Positions 1-8,312 of a stretch of DNA of 29,773 nucleotides are shown in pieces. The stretch is from assembly GCA_046498185.1 (NCBI GenBank), contig JAWOBE010000095.1, positions 1-29,773 on the forward strand, in the 5' to 3' direction. This stretch comes from CAYXDR01 sp046498185 (GTDB taxonomy: Bacteria > Desulfobacterota > DSM-4660 > Desulfatiglandales > Desulfatiglandaceae). Under the pieces are notes generated by a model that made no database searches, was not told the DNA's origin, and saw only the letters and a list, made by a program, of their open reading frames with translations. Each line of letters begins with the position of its first letter. Within the stretch, counting starts at the first letter, position 1. The position numbers and the translations under genes were made by a program.

Positions 1-1713
1 TCAGAAGGTGGTAAGGCTGCTTATGACATAGTGAGGCTCCGGCCGCGGCGGCAGCTCGTCCAGAGCTTTTTCGAGCGTTGAGTCTCTGTTGTATACGTCT
101 TTCCGGAAATGAACCGTCATTGTTTCATCTACCCAGGCTGTCCAATACTTTATTTGGATCGCAACCGGAGTGGAAAGCACGACGGTCTTTGTTTTCCCCG
201 CCGAAAGGGTTTCCTCGATCAGTTCGGGAGTCCAGCCAGATTGATTTTTCAACAGGAACACCGCCAGTTCGAACGGTTTTTCAACCCGGATGCAGCCTGA
301 ACTCAAAGACCTGTTGGTTCTTTTGAAAAGTGCGGTATTGTTAGTGTCATGAAGGTAAACATTGAATTTATTTGGAAACATGAACTTGATGCGTCCTAAA
401 GCATTGTAAGGCCCGGGATCCTGTCGGAGTTTGTACGGGAAATTATTCGGTCCGAGATTTTCCCAGTCGACGAAGCGTGGGTCCACTTCCGGGGCATCTT
501 CGTCCCATCCTCTGAAAACACGGATGTGTTCTCTTTCCAGGTAGCCGGGATCCTTTTTAACCTTTGGCAGTATATCTTTGACGGCTATAGTGAAGGGGAC
601 CGTCCAATAGGGGTTGAATACCAGGTAACGTATCCTGTCGCTGAATACGGGCGTGCGGCGATAGTGCCGACCGACCACCGCCTTCATGCTGATGACCGGG
701 TATTCGTCTTCAACGACGGCCAGGCTGTAATCGGCTATGTTGACCCTGACATGCGGGTTTTCCAGTTTTCTGGGGAGCCATCTCCATCGCTCGAGATTGA
801 GGCAGATCTGATTCACTCTTGAGTGTGACGAGACATTCATGGCCGCGAGAGTCTCCCTGCCCGCTATTCCGTCCACTTTCAGCCCGTGTCGCGTTTGGAA
901 TTTCTTGACTGCCCGCTCGATTTCCTCCCCGAATTCATCAACGGACCTGTCTTCCGAAACCAAGTCTCCGGTAATTTGGAGACGCCTGCGAAGAATACGC
1001 ACTCGAAAGCCTCGATCGCCTTTTTTGAGTGCAGGCCCGGAGGGCACTGAATTCCATCCACCTCTGCGGGCAAGGGTTTTATATTTTTTAAACGCTTTGC
1101 GCAGCAGGTGATACCCCTCATGGGGCGGCCGAAGCGATGTCAGAACACCAAGGGAATCATTGGAAGCGAGAAAAGTATCGAGAATGCCGCCTATATCCCT
1201 CTCTTTCTTACTCGGCGGAAGCACCCATTCCGCATGAACTGTTTCAGGATTGACCCTCCCGCCGATCATGTGCGCGGCGTACATCATAAAGGCATCAGTA
1301 AGCAGCAAATCCAGATGGGCAAGTATCCCCGGATTTGCAGGACCTCTTTTTAGATGTTTTGCGATCAGCCGGTTAAGTTTTTCAAAGTGATAATCCCGGG
1401 ACTGCAGTCCCTCGTCGTCGGCTTCGGAGAGCACGGAAATAAAAATTTCCGTGCTGGGCAGCAAAGCACCGGCGTTGGTCCATGCGGGTTTGAAATGACG
1501 GCGTTCATAGAAAGAGGGTATGAGGGCGGCCCCGCATAATATCTCGTCTCTGCAAACAAAAGAAGGCTTGTCGAGAGCATTTTCGATGGTTCTTCTAATA
1601 AAATCAGTCACGTCCGTTTCCATGCCCTTCCCACGGGCTGAAACAGTGAGGGGCGATGTGCTAAGCAAGGCCCAAATCAACAACGCGTTGATGACGAGCT
1701 TAAAGCGATCCAT
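1..1713 (-). CDS. YcbB-type murein L,D-transpeptidase with peptidoglycan-binding domain
   Basis: Probable exported enzyme that makes 3-3 cross-links in peptidoglycan using an active-site cysteine. The 570-aa product starts with a signal peptide (about 1-26). It then has a helical region typical of YcbB/LdtD-like proteins, a PG_binding_1 repeat at about 228-293 and a YkuD catalytic domain at about 320-490. The catalytic signature is visible: His455 in YLHDT and Cys474 in SSGCIRV. The ATG at 1713 was chosen over an upstream frame extension to 1779 because AAGGA precedes it and a signal peptide follows at once. The stop codon lies at the window edge (1-3), so the gene is complete. It is last in the minus-strand run, 169 bp after azlD, so it may have its own promoter. 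Family assignment is firm; the physiological role is inferred. Confidence 0.9.
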   Translation of the reverse strand: MDRFKLVINALLIWALLSTSPLTVSARGKGMETDVTDFIRRTIENALDKPSFVCRDEILCGAALIPSFYERRHFKPAWTNAGALLPSTEIFISVLSEADDEGLQSRDYHFEKLNRLIAKHLKRGPANPGILAHLDLLLTDAFMMYAAHMIGGRVNPETVHAEWVLPPSKKERDIGGILDTFLASNDSLGVLTSLRPPHEGYHLLRKAFKKYKTLARRGGWNSVPSGPALKKGDRGFRVRILRRRLQITGDLVSEDRSVDEFGEEIERAVKKFQTRHGLKVDGIAGRETLAAMNVSSHSRVNQICLNLERWRWLPRKLENPHVRVNIADYSLAVVEDEYPVISMKAVVGRHYRRTPVFSDRIRYLVFNPYWTVPFTIAVKDILPKVKKDPGYLEREHIRVFRGWDEDAPEVDPRFVDWENLGPNNFPYKLRQDPGPYNALGRIKFMFPNKFNVYLHDTNNTALFKRTNRSLSSGCIRVEKPFELAVFLLKNQSGWTPELIEETLSAGKTKTVVLSTPVAIQIKYWTAWVDETMTVHFRKDVYNRDSTLEKALDELPPRPEPHYVISSLTTF

Positions 1714-1882
1714 AACAATTTTCCTTGTTCCCCTCGGTGATGATCCGGAAATAAATGTGGATATCAAACTTGAGACCAATTACCTGTTTTTAATATATTA
1801 TGTTATACTATTGACTAAATTTTGTATAGTGATTTTGGCTCTTGAAACTATAATTCGAAGCGGTAGATAGTAGACTGTGATA
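1714..1882. other. AT-rich intergenic stretch between azlD and the L,D-transpeptidase gene
   Basis: This 169-bp gap is much more AT-rich than the flanking genes, especially 1780-1860. It probably carries the transpeptidase promoter on the minus strand, but I find no convincing -35/-10 pair and no hairpin followed by a T-run that would mark a terminator for azlD. Confidence 0.4.
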
Positions 1883-2206
1883 TCAGATCAGTTTTCCGGC
1901 GGCCCAGTAGAGGACCATCCCCGTCAGCACGGCCCATAGCAGTGACTTCGTCTTTGCGGCCACCAGAAATGTCGGCACCGCGACGAGGAGTTTGGGGTTA
2001 ATGGGGTCCAGATGCTGTGTGTGTACGGAAATCACGAGTTCGGGAAGCAGAAGCGCGCTCAGCACCGCCACCGGGATCAGCGAGAGCCAGTCCAAAAACC
2101 ACTGGGGGAGAGTACGGCCGGAAAGCAGCCACAGAGGAAGCCACCGGGGTACATAGGTGACAGCCGCCATTCCGAAAAGCAGCAGGATGTATCGGGAATC
2201 GGTCAT
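1883..2206 (-). CDS. azlD: AzlD family branched-chain amino acid export subunit
   Basis: Small hydrophobic membrane protein of 107 aa, the usual size for AzlD, with about four hydrophobic stretches and the family-typical segment around WLSLIPVAVLSALLLPEL. AzlD is the small partner of AzlC; the pair exports branched-chain amino acids in Bacillus and related systems. Its ATG overlaps the azlC stop in an ATGA tetranucleotide (2203-2206), implying translational coupling and joint assembly. The substrate here is inferred from the family only. Confidence 0.88.
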   Translation of the reverse strand: MTDSRYILLLFGMAAVTYVPRWLPLWLLSGRTLPQWFLDWLSLIPVAVLSALLLPELVISVHTQHLDPINPKLLVAVPTFLVAAKTKSLLWAVLTGMVLYWAAGKLI

Positions 2207-2979
2207 GTCTTCCGCTTTCGGTGAAGTGGACCGTTGATGCCGAGTATGACGGCTCCGGCCGTGGCGGCTGCGATCGATGCCGCGATGATATTCCAGTTGC
2301 CGGGAAGAACGAAGCTCAGCGCCACCGAGGCCGAACCGGCCGCGACACCAACCGCGACATGAAGCAGGCGGTTGACCTGGAGCACGATGAGGCCGATGAA
2401 CATGGCGGCGAGCGTGTAATCCAGCCCAAAGGCTCCCGGTGCGATGAATTGGCCACCCAGACCTCCTGCAACGGTGCTCGCAACCCAGGCAAGATTGGAC
2501 GCATGATTGACAACCAGCGCTCGGCCGGCGCCCCAGTTTCCGGTCAGGAAGCGGTGGTGGTTAACCGCGAAGCTTTCATCGGTTACTCCATATGCGAACA
2601 GCGCAAGATGCGAGGTCCGCCTTTCCCCCAAAAATACGCTCAGCGCGGAACTCATCAGCAGATGCCGGAGGTTGACCACGAATGTTGCAAGAATTATCGA
2701 CGCGGGCCCGGCGCCGCTTCCTATCATCGATACTGCTATAAACTGGGCGCTGCCGGCGAAGACGAACAGGGACATTAAGCCTATTTCCAGTGGCGAGAGA
2801 CCTATTTTCTGTGCGGACACACCGAACGCGAGCCCAATGGGAACATATGCTGCGCATATCGGCCACGCCGCTGAGAAGCCCTGAGCCATGCATGAATATA
2901 GTAAAGCGGTGCCGGTTTGATTGCCGGGCGCTGTATCCGAAGGGCCACTGTGTTTTTTTCTTTTTTCTTTTCGAACCAT
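2203..2979 (-). CDS. azlC: AzlC family branched-chain amino acid transporter subunit
   Basis: Integral inner-membrane protein of 258 aa. It carries the AzlC signature of a first hydrophobic helix ending in PIGLAFGV, then a VFAGSAQF motif and a VVNLRHLLMSS segment, all visible at roughly residues 45-115. It works with AzlD, with which it shares a 4-bp overlap, most likely as an exporter of leucine-type amino acids or analogues. The N-terminal 30 residues are Lys/Arg-rich and poorly conserved in style. No good Shine-Dalgarno sequence precedes 2979, and an in-frame ATG at 2889 sits just before the first helix, so the start is uncertain. Only 24 bp separate it from the Smr gene upstream. Confidence 0.88.
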   Translation of the reverse strand: MVRKEKRKKHSGPSDTAPGNQTGTALLYSCMAQGFSAAWPICAAYVPIGLAFGVSAQKIGLSPLEIGLMSLFVFAGSAQFIAVSMIGSGAGPASIILATFVVNLRHLLMSSALSVFLGERRTSHLALFAYGVTDESFAVNHHRFLTGNWGAGRALVVNHASNLAWVASTVAGGLGGQFIAPGAFGLDYTLAAMFIGLIVLQVNRLLHVAVGVAAGSASVALSFVLPGNWNIIAASIAAATAGAVILGINGPLHRKRKT

Positions 2980-3003
2980 TTTTGGGTGCGCGTTCCCGTC
3001 TGT

Positions 3004-3276
3004 TCAGCGCAGGTATGCAATCGTTGCGCCCCATCCGGAGGGGCCGGGATCCAGATGGTATCTATCCACCATCGGATGCCGGTCGAGAACTGCATGAACG
3101 GTCCGGCGGAGCTCTCCCTTCCCCTTCCCATGAATCACCCGCACTTCGAAAATTCCTTTTTCACGGCAGGCCCGGATGTATTCCTCCACTACGTCAGCTG
3201 CATCCTGCGGCCGAAACGTGTGAAGGTCTATGCATCCGTCAATAGGGATTTCAATCGGCTCCATTTCTTCTGCCAT
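3004..3276 (-). CDS. Small stand-alone Smr domain protein
   Basis: A 90-aa protein that is almost entirely one Smr (MutS2 C-terminal) domain. It has the two landmark motifs, a Leu-His pair followed by TFRPQDA near the N terminus and HGKGKGELR in the middle. Smr domains bind or nick nucleic acids; stand-alone bacterial forms have been linked to branched DNA and to ribosome or mRNA cleavage. Which applies here cannot be told from sequence. It lies 17 bp downstream of lemA in the same direction and 24 bp before azlC. No strong ribosome-binding site is visible; an alternative ATG is at 3264. Confidence 0.85.
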   Translation of the reverse strand: MAEEMEPIEIPIDGCIDLHTFRPQDAADVVEEYIRACREKGIFEVRVIHGKGKGELRRTVHAVLDRHPMVDRYHLDPGPSGWGATIAYLR

Positions 3277-3293
3277 TTATTAAAACCCCAGCG

Positions 3294-3869
3294 TTAGAAT
3301 TTTACCTGCGGGACGGTCCGGGCCTCCGGCGGAGCCTCGAAGAATACCGCCTTTTCGAAACCGAAAATTCCGGCGATGATGTTCGTTGGAAAAGAACGTA
3401 TCATCGTGTTGTAGGTACGGACCGCTTCATTGAACCGGCGCCTTTCCACCGCGATCCGGTTCTCGGTGCCGGCCAGTTCGTCCTGCAGCCTTATGAAGTT
3501 TTGGCTGGCCTTGAGATCCGGATACCTTTCTACGACCAGAAGAAGGCGGGAGAGGGCACTCGAAAGTTGGTTGTTGGCTTCTATTTTTTCCGGAATACTC
3601 CCGGCGCCGCCTACCTTCGCCCGGGCCTCGGTGACCTGCGTCAGGACTTCCCTTTCGTGAGCGGCATAACCTTTCACCGTTTCGACATAATTCGGGATCA
3701 GGTCGTAGCGGCGTTGAAGCTGGTTTTCGACCTGTGCCCATGCGCCCTGAACATTTTCGTCCATCGCCACGAGGTTGTTGTAAGTTCCCCTGATGAACAT
3801 CAGGAACGAAAATGCCAGCAACAATAAAATGCCGACTGTAATGAGCAGTGCTTTAATTGTTCTACTCAT
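3294..3869 (-). CDS. lemA: LemA family membrane-anchored protein
   Basis: LemA family protein of 191 aa with one N-terminal transmembrane helix (about residues 5-25) and a long helical extracytoplasmic domain. The family-typical stretch is clear: YNNLVAMDENVQGAW, then QLQRRYDLIPN and the helix around TVKGYAAHE. The ATG at 3869 has GGAGG five bases upstream; an in-frame TTG at 3881 would extend it by four residues and is less likely. Its start overlaps the end of the nucleotidyltransferase-like gene by 8 bp, so the two are probably co-translated. LemA genes are often paired with TPM-domain genes, as here. The biochemical function of LemA in bacteria remains unclear. Confidence 0.92.
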   Translation of the reverse strand: MSRTIKALLITVGILLLLAFSFLMFIRGTYNNLVAMDENVQGAWAQVENQLQRRYDLIPNYVETVKGYAAHEREVLTQVTEARAKVGGAGSIPEKIEANNQLSSALSRLLLVVERYPDLKASQNFIRLQDELAGTENRIAVERRRFNEAVRTYNTMIRSFPTNIIAGIFGFEKAVFFEAPPEARTVPQVKF

Positions 3870-4602
3870 TCGGTCCTCCAATGCTGTCTACAATACGTGA
3901 AAGGGTTTTTATCTGCTTTAAATATTGTTTAAAATAATCGATCGATTCTGCATTGGAAGGTTTCAACTTCCCATCCCTGATCCGAAGAAGGGTTTCGAAA
4001 AGTCCGCCGTCCAGCCCGAAACAGCGACATGTCACCGCCACGATTTCGGGTTTTTTCGCCGGGATTTCCTTGTTCTTCAGGTGGAGCAATCCTTCGAAAA
4101 CCGCAATGAAAGCACCGAGGGATTCACCGATCAGCGCGCCCAAGGCTTTTGCCTTACCTTGGGTTTCTACGAATCTTTCCCGTAACAATAGAAGTTTTCC
4201 TTTGACTTCCCTCTCGCATTGAAGACGGATGTGCTCGTTTTCGAAGGCCAGTTTCGAAAGAACATCCTTTCCGTAAACCAGGATATGGCTGCGCTGCATG
4301 TCCAGGTATTCAATCGGGAAAACGTCCACCGAGCTGCACACATAGGCTTCGGTGACAAACACCGGGGTCGCGACATTGCGCGGATGCCATCGTGCGATGA
4401 TGTCGAAGGCTTCATCCAACTTTTCGATTGCGTCGTCTTCGAGGACAATCATGAAATTTATGTCAGATTTGCCGGGCCGGTATTCCCCCCGCGCCGCGCT
4501 CCCGAAGCAGATTATACTTACCAGCCCGTCGCCGAAAACTCCTGTATAATCCGACACTATTCCGTCAAAAATCTCTTTCGGGTTCCTGGGTGCTTTCCGC
4601 AT
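3862..4602 (-). CDS. Nucleotidyltransferase-fold protein with incomplete catalytic motif
   Basis: A 246-aa protein (counted from ATG 4602) with an N-terminal polymerase-beta-like nucleotidyltransferase fold and a helical C-terminal half. The fold is recognised by Gly34-Ser35 in FGSAARGEY followed by Ser46-Asp47-Ile48-Asn49. The family normally has two acids in an Asp-X-Asp/Glu pair; here the second is Asn (codon AAT), so metal binding may be weakened. ATG 4602 is preferred because GAGAGGAACT precedes it. An ATG at 4614 and a GTG at 4662 are also in frame, the latter overlapping the TPM gene. It sits between the TPM gene and lemA, overlapping lemA by 8 bp. No substrate can be assigned; a membrane-stress or regulatory role with LemA/TPM is only a guess. 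Confidence 0.75.
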   Translation of the reverse strand: MRKAPRNPKEIFDGIVSDYTGVFGDGLVSIICFGSAARGEYRPGKSDINFMIVLEDDAIEKLDEAFDIIARWHPRNVATPVFVTEAYVCSSVDVFPIEYLDMQRSHILVYGKDVLSKLAFENEHIRLQCEREVKGKLLLLRERFVETQGKAKALGALIGESLGAFIAVFEGLLHLKNKEIPAKKPEIVAVTCRCFGLDGGLFETLLRIRDGKLKPSNAESIDYFKQYLKQIKTLSRIVDSIGGPNE

Positions 4603-4630
4603 AGTTCCTCTCATAAGTTTTTCTGGTTGA

Positions 4631-5416
4631 TCAAAAACTGCCTCCGGCTCCTCCTCCTCCACTCATTCCTCCGCCGAAGCCGCCAAAACCTCCACCGAAA
4701 CCTCCAAAACCACCCCTCGATCCGAAGCCCCCGGAGCGCGGCCTCATGCCTCCCATGAGAAGCAGCGGGAGAAATAGACCTCCTCTCCCCCTACGGAACA
4801 TGGCAAGCAGAAAGATTACGAAAAACAGAATGGGTGCCAGAGAAACTCCGCTTCCGGTTTTTTCCTCAGGTGCCTCGACCGGGGCCGCCTCTTCAAGGGA
4901 GACTCCCTCCTGTCTGGCAACGATGGCGGCCAGAGCTGCGGCGCCGTTTAAAAGACCTTCTCCAAACTTGTCCTGCTTCAAATAAGGCAGCATGTATTTG
5001 TCCCTTACCTCACCTGCGAGGCCGTCGGGAATGATACCTTCGACGCCGTAGCCGGTTTCTATCCGCATTTTTCGTTCTTTTATGGTTATAAAGATCAGGA
5101 TTCCTTTGTCCTCGCCCTTTTTCCCTATGCCCCATGCCGAATAAAGCCGGTTTGCGAAGTCATTGTATTCTTCCCCCTCGATATCAGGCATGGTGACCAC
5201 CACGAGCGCGACGCCTGTGGCCTGGAGCAGCTGCGTCGTCACTGCTTCGATCTTTCGGAGATTTTCAGGGGAAATGACATCGGCAAAGTCATTTACCAGC
5301 CCTATAGGCTCAGGAAATGGTTTTTGGGAACATGCTTCGTGTGGGAAGGTAGCTGAAATCAAAAATGTCGATAAGAAAAAGAGGCAAATTTTCAGCTTAA
5401 AATCCAGACTATTCAT
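4631..5416 (-). CDS. TPM domain protein with glycine-rich tail (YgcG-like)
   Basis: Exported, membrane-anchored protein of 261 aa. It has a signal peptide (about 1-30) and a TPM domain at about 38-165 beginning VNDFADVISPENLRKIE and containing RKMRIETGYGVEG. A Glu/Ala/Pro-rich linker, a hydrophobic segment at about 198-212 and a low-complexity Gly/Phe/Ser tail follow. This architecture is typical of YgcG-like proteins encoded next to LemA. TPM domains have been reported as acid phosphatases in plants and in photosystem II repair, but the bacterial role is unsettled. The ATG at 5416 has GGAG at proper spacing. The gene follows waaA by 27 bp and is probably in the same transcript. Confidence 0.9.
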   Translation of the reverse strand: MNSLDFKLKICLFFLSTFLISATFPHEACSQKPFPEPIGLVNDFADVISPENLRKIEAVTTQLLQATGVALVVVTMPDIEGEEYNDFANRLYSAWGIGKKGEDKGILIFITIKERKMRIETGYGVEGIIPDGLAGEVRDKYMLPYLKQDKFGEGLLNGAAALAAIVARQEGVSLEEAAPVEAPEEKTGSGVSLAPILFFVIFLLAMFRRGRGGLFLPLLLMGGMRPRSGGFGSRGGFGGFGGGFGGFGGGMSGGGGAGGSF

Positions 5417-5443
5417 TATTTCTCCAAATCAGCTGATTTCCAA

Positions 5444-6832
5444 TCAGGATTCAACGTTTTTACCAAAATCGCCGGTGAGAAAAGTGGCGGAACATTTCTC
5501 GTCGTTCAGTAGCTCCAGTATGACCTTTGCATGGCGGTCGGCTGCATGCCTGTGAGACAACAGCGCATTTCTTCCCAGTTCTCCCAGGTGTGACCGTTCT
5601 TCGGGATGCCGAAAAAAATGCAACACTTCACGGGTGAGATCCTCTGCCCCGGAAACAGTGAACCCGGCACCGGCTTCTTCGAGTAGCGCGCGGGCGTCGG
5701 GGAAGTCGTCCATGAAAGGTCCGTAGCAGACTACCTTGCCCCATGAAGCAGCCTCCAGTGGGTTTTGGCCGCCGAGCGGAACCAGGCTGGCGCCGCAGAA
5801 AACGATCGTTGCTGTGCTGTAGACGGCGAAAAGCTCTCCGAAAGTGTCCAGTATCAGGACCTGTGCGCTGCGCCTGCGCCCGGCACCGAGTTCGGTGCGC
5901 AACTGGCATGAAAAACCAGCGGAAACAGCCGTTGACAAGATGCCTTGGCTTCGTTGAATATGACGGGGAGCTATAATGAGCACAGTCTCCGGAAACGAAC
6001 TGACAATCTGTTTGTAGGCATCGAAGATTTGCTCTTCTTCCCCGCTTCGGGTGCTTCCCGCTACGATTACCTTTGTGTTCTGATGCAGATCGAGGAGCCT
6101 GCGCACATTATTTTCCAGGCCAGGGTCCGCCATTCCTGCAAGCGCGTCATATTTTGCATTGCCGTTTACCTGAATTTTTCCAGGTTCCGCACCGACGGTG
6201 ATAATTCGCTCCGCGTCCCGAGCGCCGATCATGCTGAACCTGTCTACGTGCGACAGGACGACTTTGAAAAACGGCCGGAACCGGGTGTATGCAGACAAGG
6301 AGCGGTGCGAGATGCGGCCGTTGACCAGTGCGATTGGAATCCCCAACCGCTTCGCCTGGAAAAACCAAACCGGCCAGATTTCGGTTTCGACAAATACTAA
6401 TATATCCGGAAGAACCGCTTGGAGCGCCCGTTGAACGCAGCCTATGAAATCAACAGGAGCATAGATTATGCGGGTGTCGACCCCGGCTTTTTTCAGGGCA
6501 AGGTCACGGCCGTGAGGCGTTACCGTCGAAAGAACGAATGCGCACTGGGGTCTGATTTTTTTGACAGCCTTGATCAGAGAAAATGCGACATTGATTTCCC
6601 CCAGCGATGCCGCGTGGATCCATATGCGAGGTGCTCCTTGCGGGCGAACGTCCTTGGAATCTAAAATCCCGAGCCTTTCTTTCATGCCTTCCCTGTACCG
6701 GCCGGTCACCCCGGTATACACCATCGCCGCCGGCAGAAGCAGACAGAAAAGACCGCTGGAAAGAGCGGTGTAGGAAATTCGGGCTATATGCTTGAACAGG
6801 TCGGAGCCTTTCATATTCCAAAAACGTGGCAT
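5444..6832 (-). CDS. waaA: 3-deoxy-D-manno-octulosonic acid (Kdo) transferase
   Basis: Inner-membrane-associated GT30 glycosyltransferase that adds Kdo from CMP-Kdo to lipid IVA in lipopolysaccharide synthesis. The 462-aa product has an N-terminal hydrophobic anchor (about 18-42) and the family signature IWIHAASLGE. Glu79 of that motif matches the catalytic glutamate known from WaaA enzymes. The C-terminal GT-B half includes FCGASLVPLGGQNPLEAA. It is slightly longer than the usual ~425 aa at the N terminus. ATG 6832 has GAGGA immediately upstream with no spacing, and ATG 6814 is an alternative. Its presence supports a Gram-negative cell with a Kdo-containing outer membrane. Neighbours are a DMT transporter upstream (92 bp) and the TPM gene downstream. 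Confidence 0.93.
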   Translation of the reverse strand: MPRFWNMKGSDLFKHIARISYTALSSGLFCLLLPAAMVYTGVTGRYREGMKERLGILDSKDVRPQGAPRIWIHAASLGEINVAFSLIKAVKKIRPQCAFVLSTVTPHGRDLALKKAGVDTRIIYAPVDFIGCVQRALQAVLPDILVFVETEIWPVWFFQAKRLGIPIALVNGRISHRSLSAYTRFRPFFKVVLSHVDRFSMIGARDAERIITVGAEPGKIQVNGNAKYDALAGMADPGLENNVRRLLDLHQNTKVIVAGSTRSGEEEQIFDAYKQIVSSFPETVLIIAPRHIQRSQGILSTAVSAGFSCQLRTELGAGRRRSAQVLILDTFGELFAVYSTATIVFCGASLVPLGGQNPLEAASWGKVVCYGPFMDDFPDARALLEEAGAGFTVSGAEDLTREVLHFFRHPEERSHLGELGRNALLSHRHAADRHAKVILELLNDEKCSATFLTGDFGKNVES

Positions 6833-6924
6833 TCCTCATGGAATGCAGCTGCGAAAATATCATTCACGCCTTTACCCGTCAACCTCCTTTATTCTCCAAT
6901 GATTGACCCCCATCCGTTTGAATG

Positions 6925-7836
6925 TCATCCTCGTTTTATGATCCGCTTGAACAATGCGACGGCCGGGACTCGGGGAGTAAGTATCGCCAGATTCCCGGCG
7001 ATCACCAGCATTATTCCGCCGACAGCGCCGGCGCCCCACTGGTAGGATTCAAAAATGGTGGAAAAAGCGAGAGCTATCACGGGGGCCAAAAGGAGTACAT
7101 AAGCCGCATACTCGGCGCCGATTCGGCCGATAAGCAGCATGTAGCAGCCGAAAGCGGCGACTGAACCCAAGAGCGACAGGTATAGCAGGGGGGCTAGATA
7201 ACCAGGAGTCCAATCCATTCCCAGTGCACCACCGGATATAAAATGAATCGAGAGGGTCAGTAGCGACCCGTAAGCCATCCCATACGCGTTGGCCTGCGTA
7301 ACAGGTATGCCGGCCCTGGCGTTCCTGGAGCCTATTACGTTGCCGACGGAACTCATGTAGGCACCCCCGAACGCAATTCCAAGCCCTATGAGCCCTTGGC
7401 TTTCACCGAAAGACGCAAGATCGTGCCTGAATAAAACCGCTATGCCGGCGAGTCCGGTCAATCCGCCGACAAGCGCCCTTGCCGCCACATGCTGCCCCAT
7501 GAAAAGTCTCAAATTGACTATGTTCCAGAGCAGAATGGTCGAAAACACGACCGCGACGAGGCCGCTTGTCAGATAGGCCGTCGCGTAATAGCTCATAATA
7601 TAGCCCAGGCCGAAGAGCGTCGAACCCTGCAGCGCTAGAAAAAGATGATCACGTCCGGAAAACTTGAGCTTCCGTCCTCTTACCGCGCAATAACAGAAAA
7701 GAACGGCGCTTGCCAGCAGGAAGCGGTAGCCTACCGAAAGAATCGGTGGCACCTGTGTCAACTGCAGTTTTATTCCGTACCAGGTGGAACCCCAGATAAG
7801 GGTGGCGGCTGAATAGAGGAAAAGAGTTAAACCCAT
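6925..7836 (-). CDS. EamA/DMT superfamily transporter
   Basis: Integral membrane protein of 303 aa, typical of ten-helix drug/metabolite transporters built from two EamA repeats. The first repeat starts with the family-like LIWGSTWYGIKLQL and the second has a conserved-looking GLIGLGIAFGGAYMSSVGNV segment. It probably moves a small metabolite or amino acid; the substrate cannot be predicted. It begins 36 bp after the methylmalonyl-CoA mutase B12 subunit, so it may be co-expressed with the propionate module, but no obvious Shine-Dalgarno sequence precedes ATG 7836. Proximity alone is weak evidence for a role in propionate or succinate handling. Confidence 0.87.
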   Translation of the reverse strand: MGLTLFLYSAATLIWGSTWYGIKLQLTQVPPILSVGYRFLLASAVLFCYCAVRGRKLKFSGRDHLFLALQGSTLFGLGYIMSYYATAYLTSGLVAVVFSTILLWNIVNLRLFMGQHVAARALVGGLTGLAGIAVLFRHDLASFGESQGLIGLGIAFGGAYMSSVGNVIGSRNARAGIPVTQANAYGMAYGSLLTLSIHFISGGALGMDWTPGYLAPLLYLSLLGSVAAFGCYMLLIGRIGAEYAAYVLLLAPVIALAFSTIFESYQWGAGAVGGIMLVIAGNLAILTPRVPAVALFKRIIKRG

Positions 7837-7872
7837 CGAAGAAGAACCGGGAGGCCGGGAATAAAACCGTGG

Positions 7873-8280
7873 CTAAGGCCGTCCACTGACCCTTTCCCTT
7901 ATAAATTTCACGATATCCCGGGTGTCTGTGCCGGGTCCGAAAATTTCGGCGATGCCGGCCTGTTTCATTAAAGGTACATCCGGCTTGGGGATTATTCCTC
8001 CGCCGATTACAAGGATGTCCCCGGCGCCCCGTTCTTTCAACAGTTCCATAACCTTGGGGAAAAGGTAGTCATGGGCGCCCGAGAGGCTGCTTAAAGCGAT
8101 CACGTCCACATCCTCCTGGATCGCCGTTTCGACGATCTGCGCCGGGCTTTGCCTGAGCCCCGCGTAGATAACCTCCATACCCGCTTCCATGAGAGCGCTT
8201 GCCACGACTTTTATGCCCCTTTCATGGCCGTCTAAGCCGGGCTTTGCGGCCAGCACCCTGATTTTTCGTTTTTCTTTCAT
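7873..8280 (-). CDS. mcmA2: Methylmalonyl-CoA mutase, B12-binding subunit
   Basis: Separate cobalamin-binding subunit of a split methylmalonyl-CoA mutase. The 135-aa product is one B12-binding domain. It has the base-off motif Asp-X-His-X-X-Gly in KPGLDGHERG, the Ser-Ser-Leu segment DVIALSSLSGAH and the Gly-rich VIGGGIIP. These match stand-alone mutase small subunits, in which histidine replaces the lower ligand of adenosylcobalamin. ATG 8280 was chosen because homologues begin just before the first beta strand (KIRVLAAKPGLDGH) and GGGAG lies about ten bases upstream. An in-frame ATG at 8316 gives 147 aa and overlaps the large-subunit stop in an ATGA, so it is a real alternative. The gene pairs with the upstream large subunit. 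Confidence 0.92.
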   Translation of the reverse strand: MKEKRKIRVLAAKPGLDGHERGIKVVASALMEAGMEVIYAGLRQSPAQIVETAIQEDVDVIALSSLSGAHDYLFPKVMELLKERGAGDILVIGGGIIPKPDVPLMKQAGIAEIFGPGTDTRDIVKFIRERVSGRP

Positions 8281-8312
8281 CACGGTAGATCTCCCGGTAT
8301 AGAATCCTGCGT

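Noticed and set aside
5320..5416. Lipobox in the TPM protein (Cys29 after HEA)
   Set aside because: The residues before the cysteine do not fit a lipobox; an ordinary signal peptide cleaved near this point is more likely.
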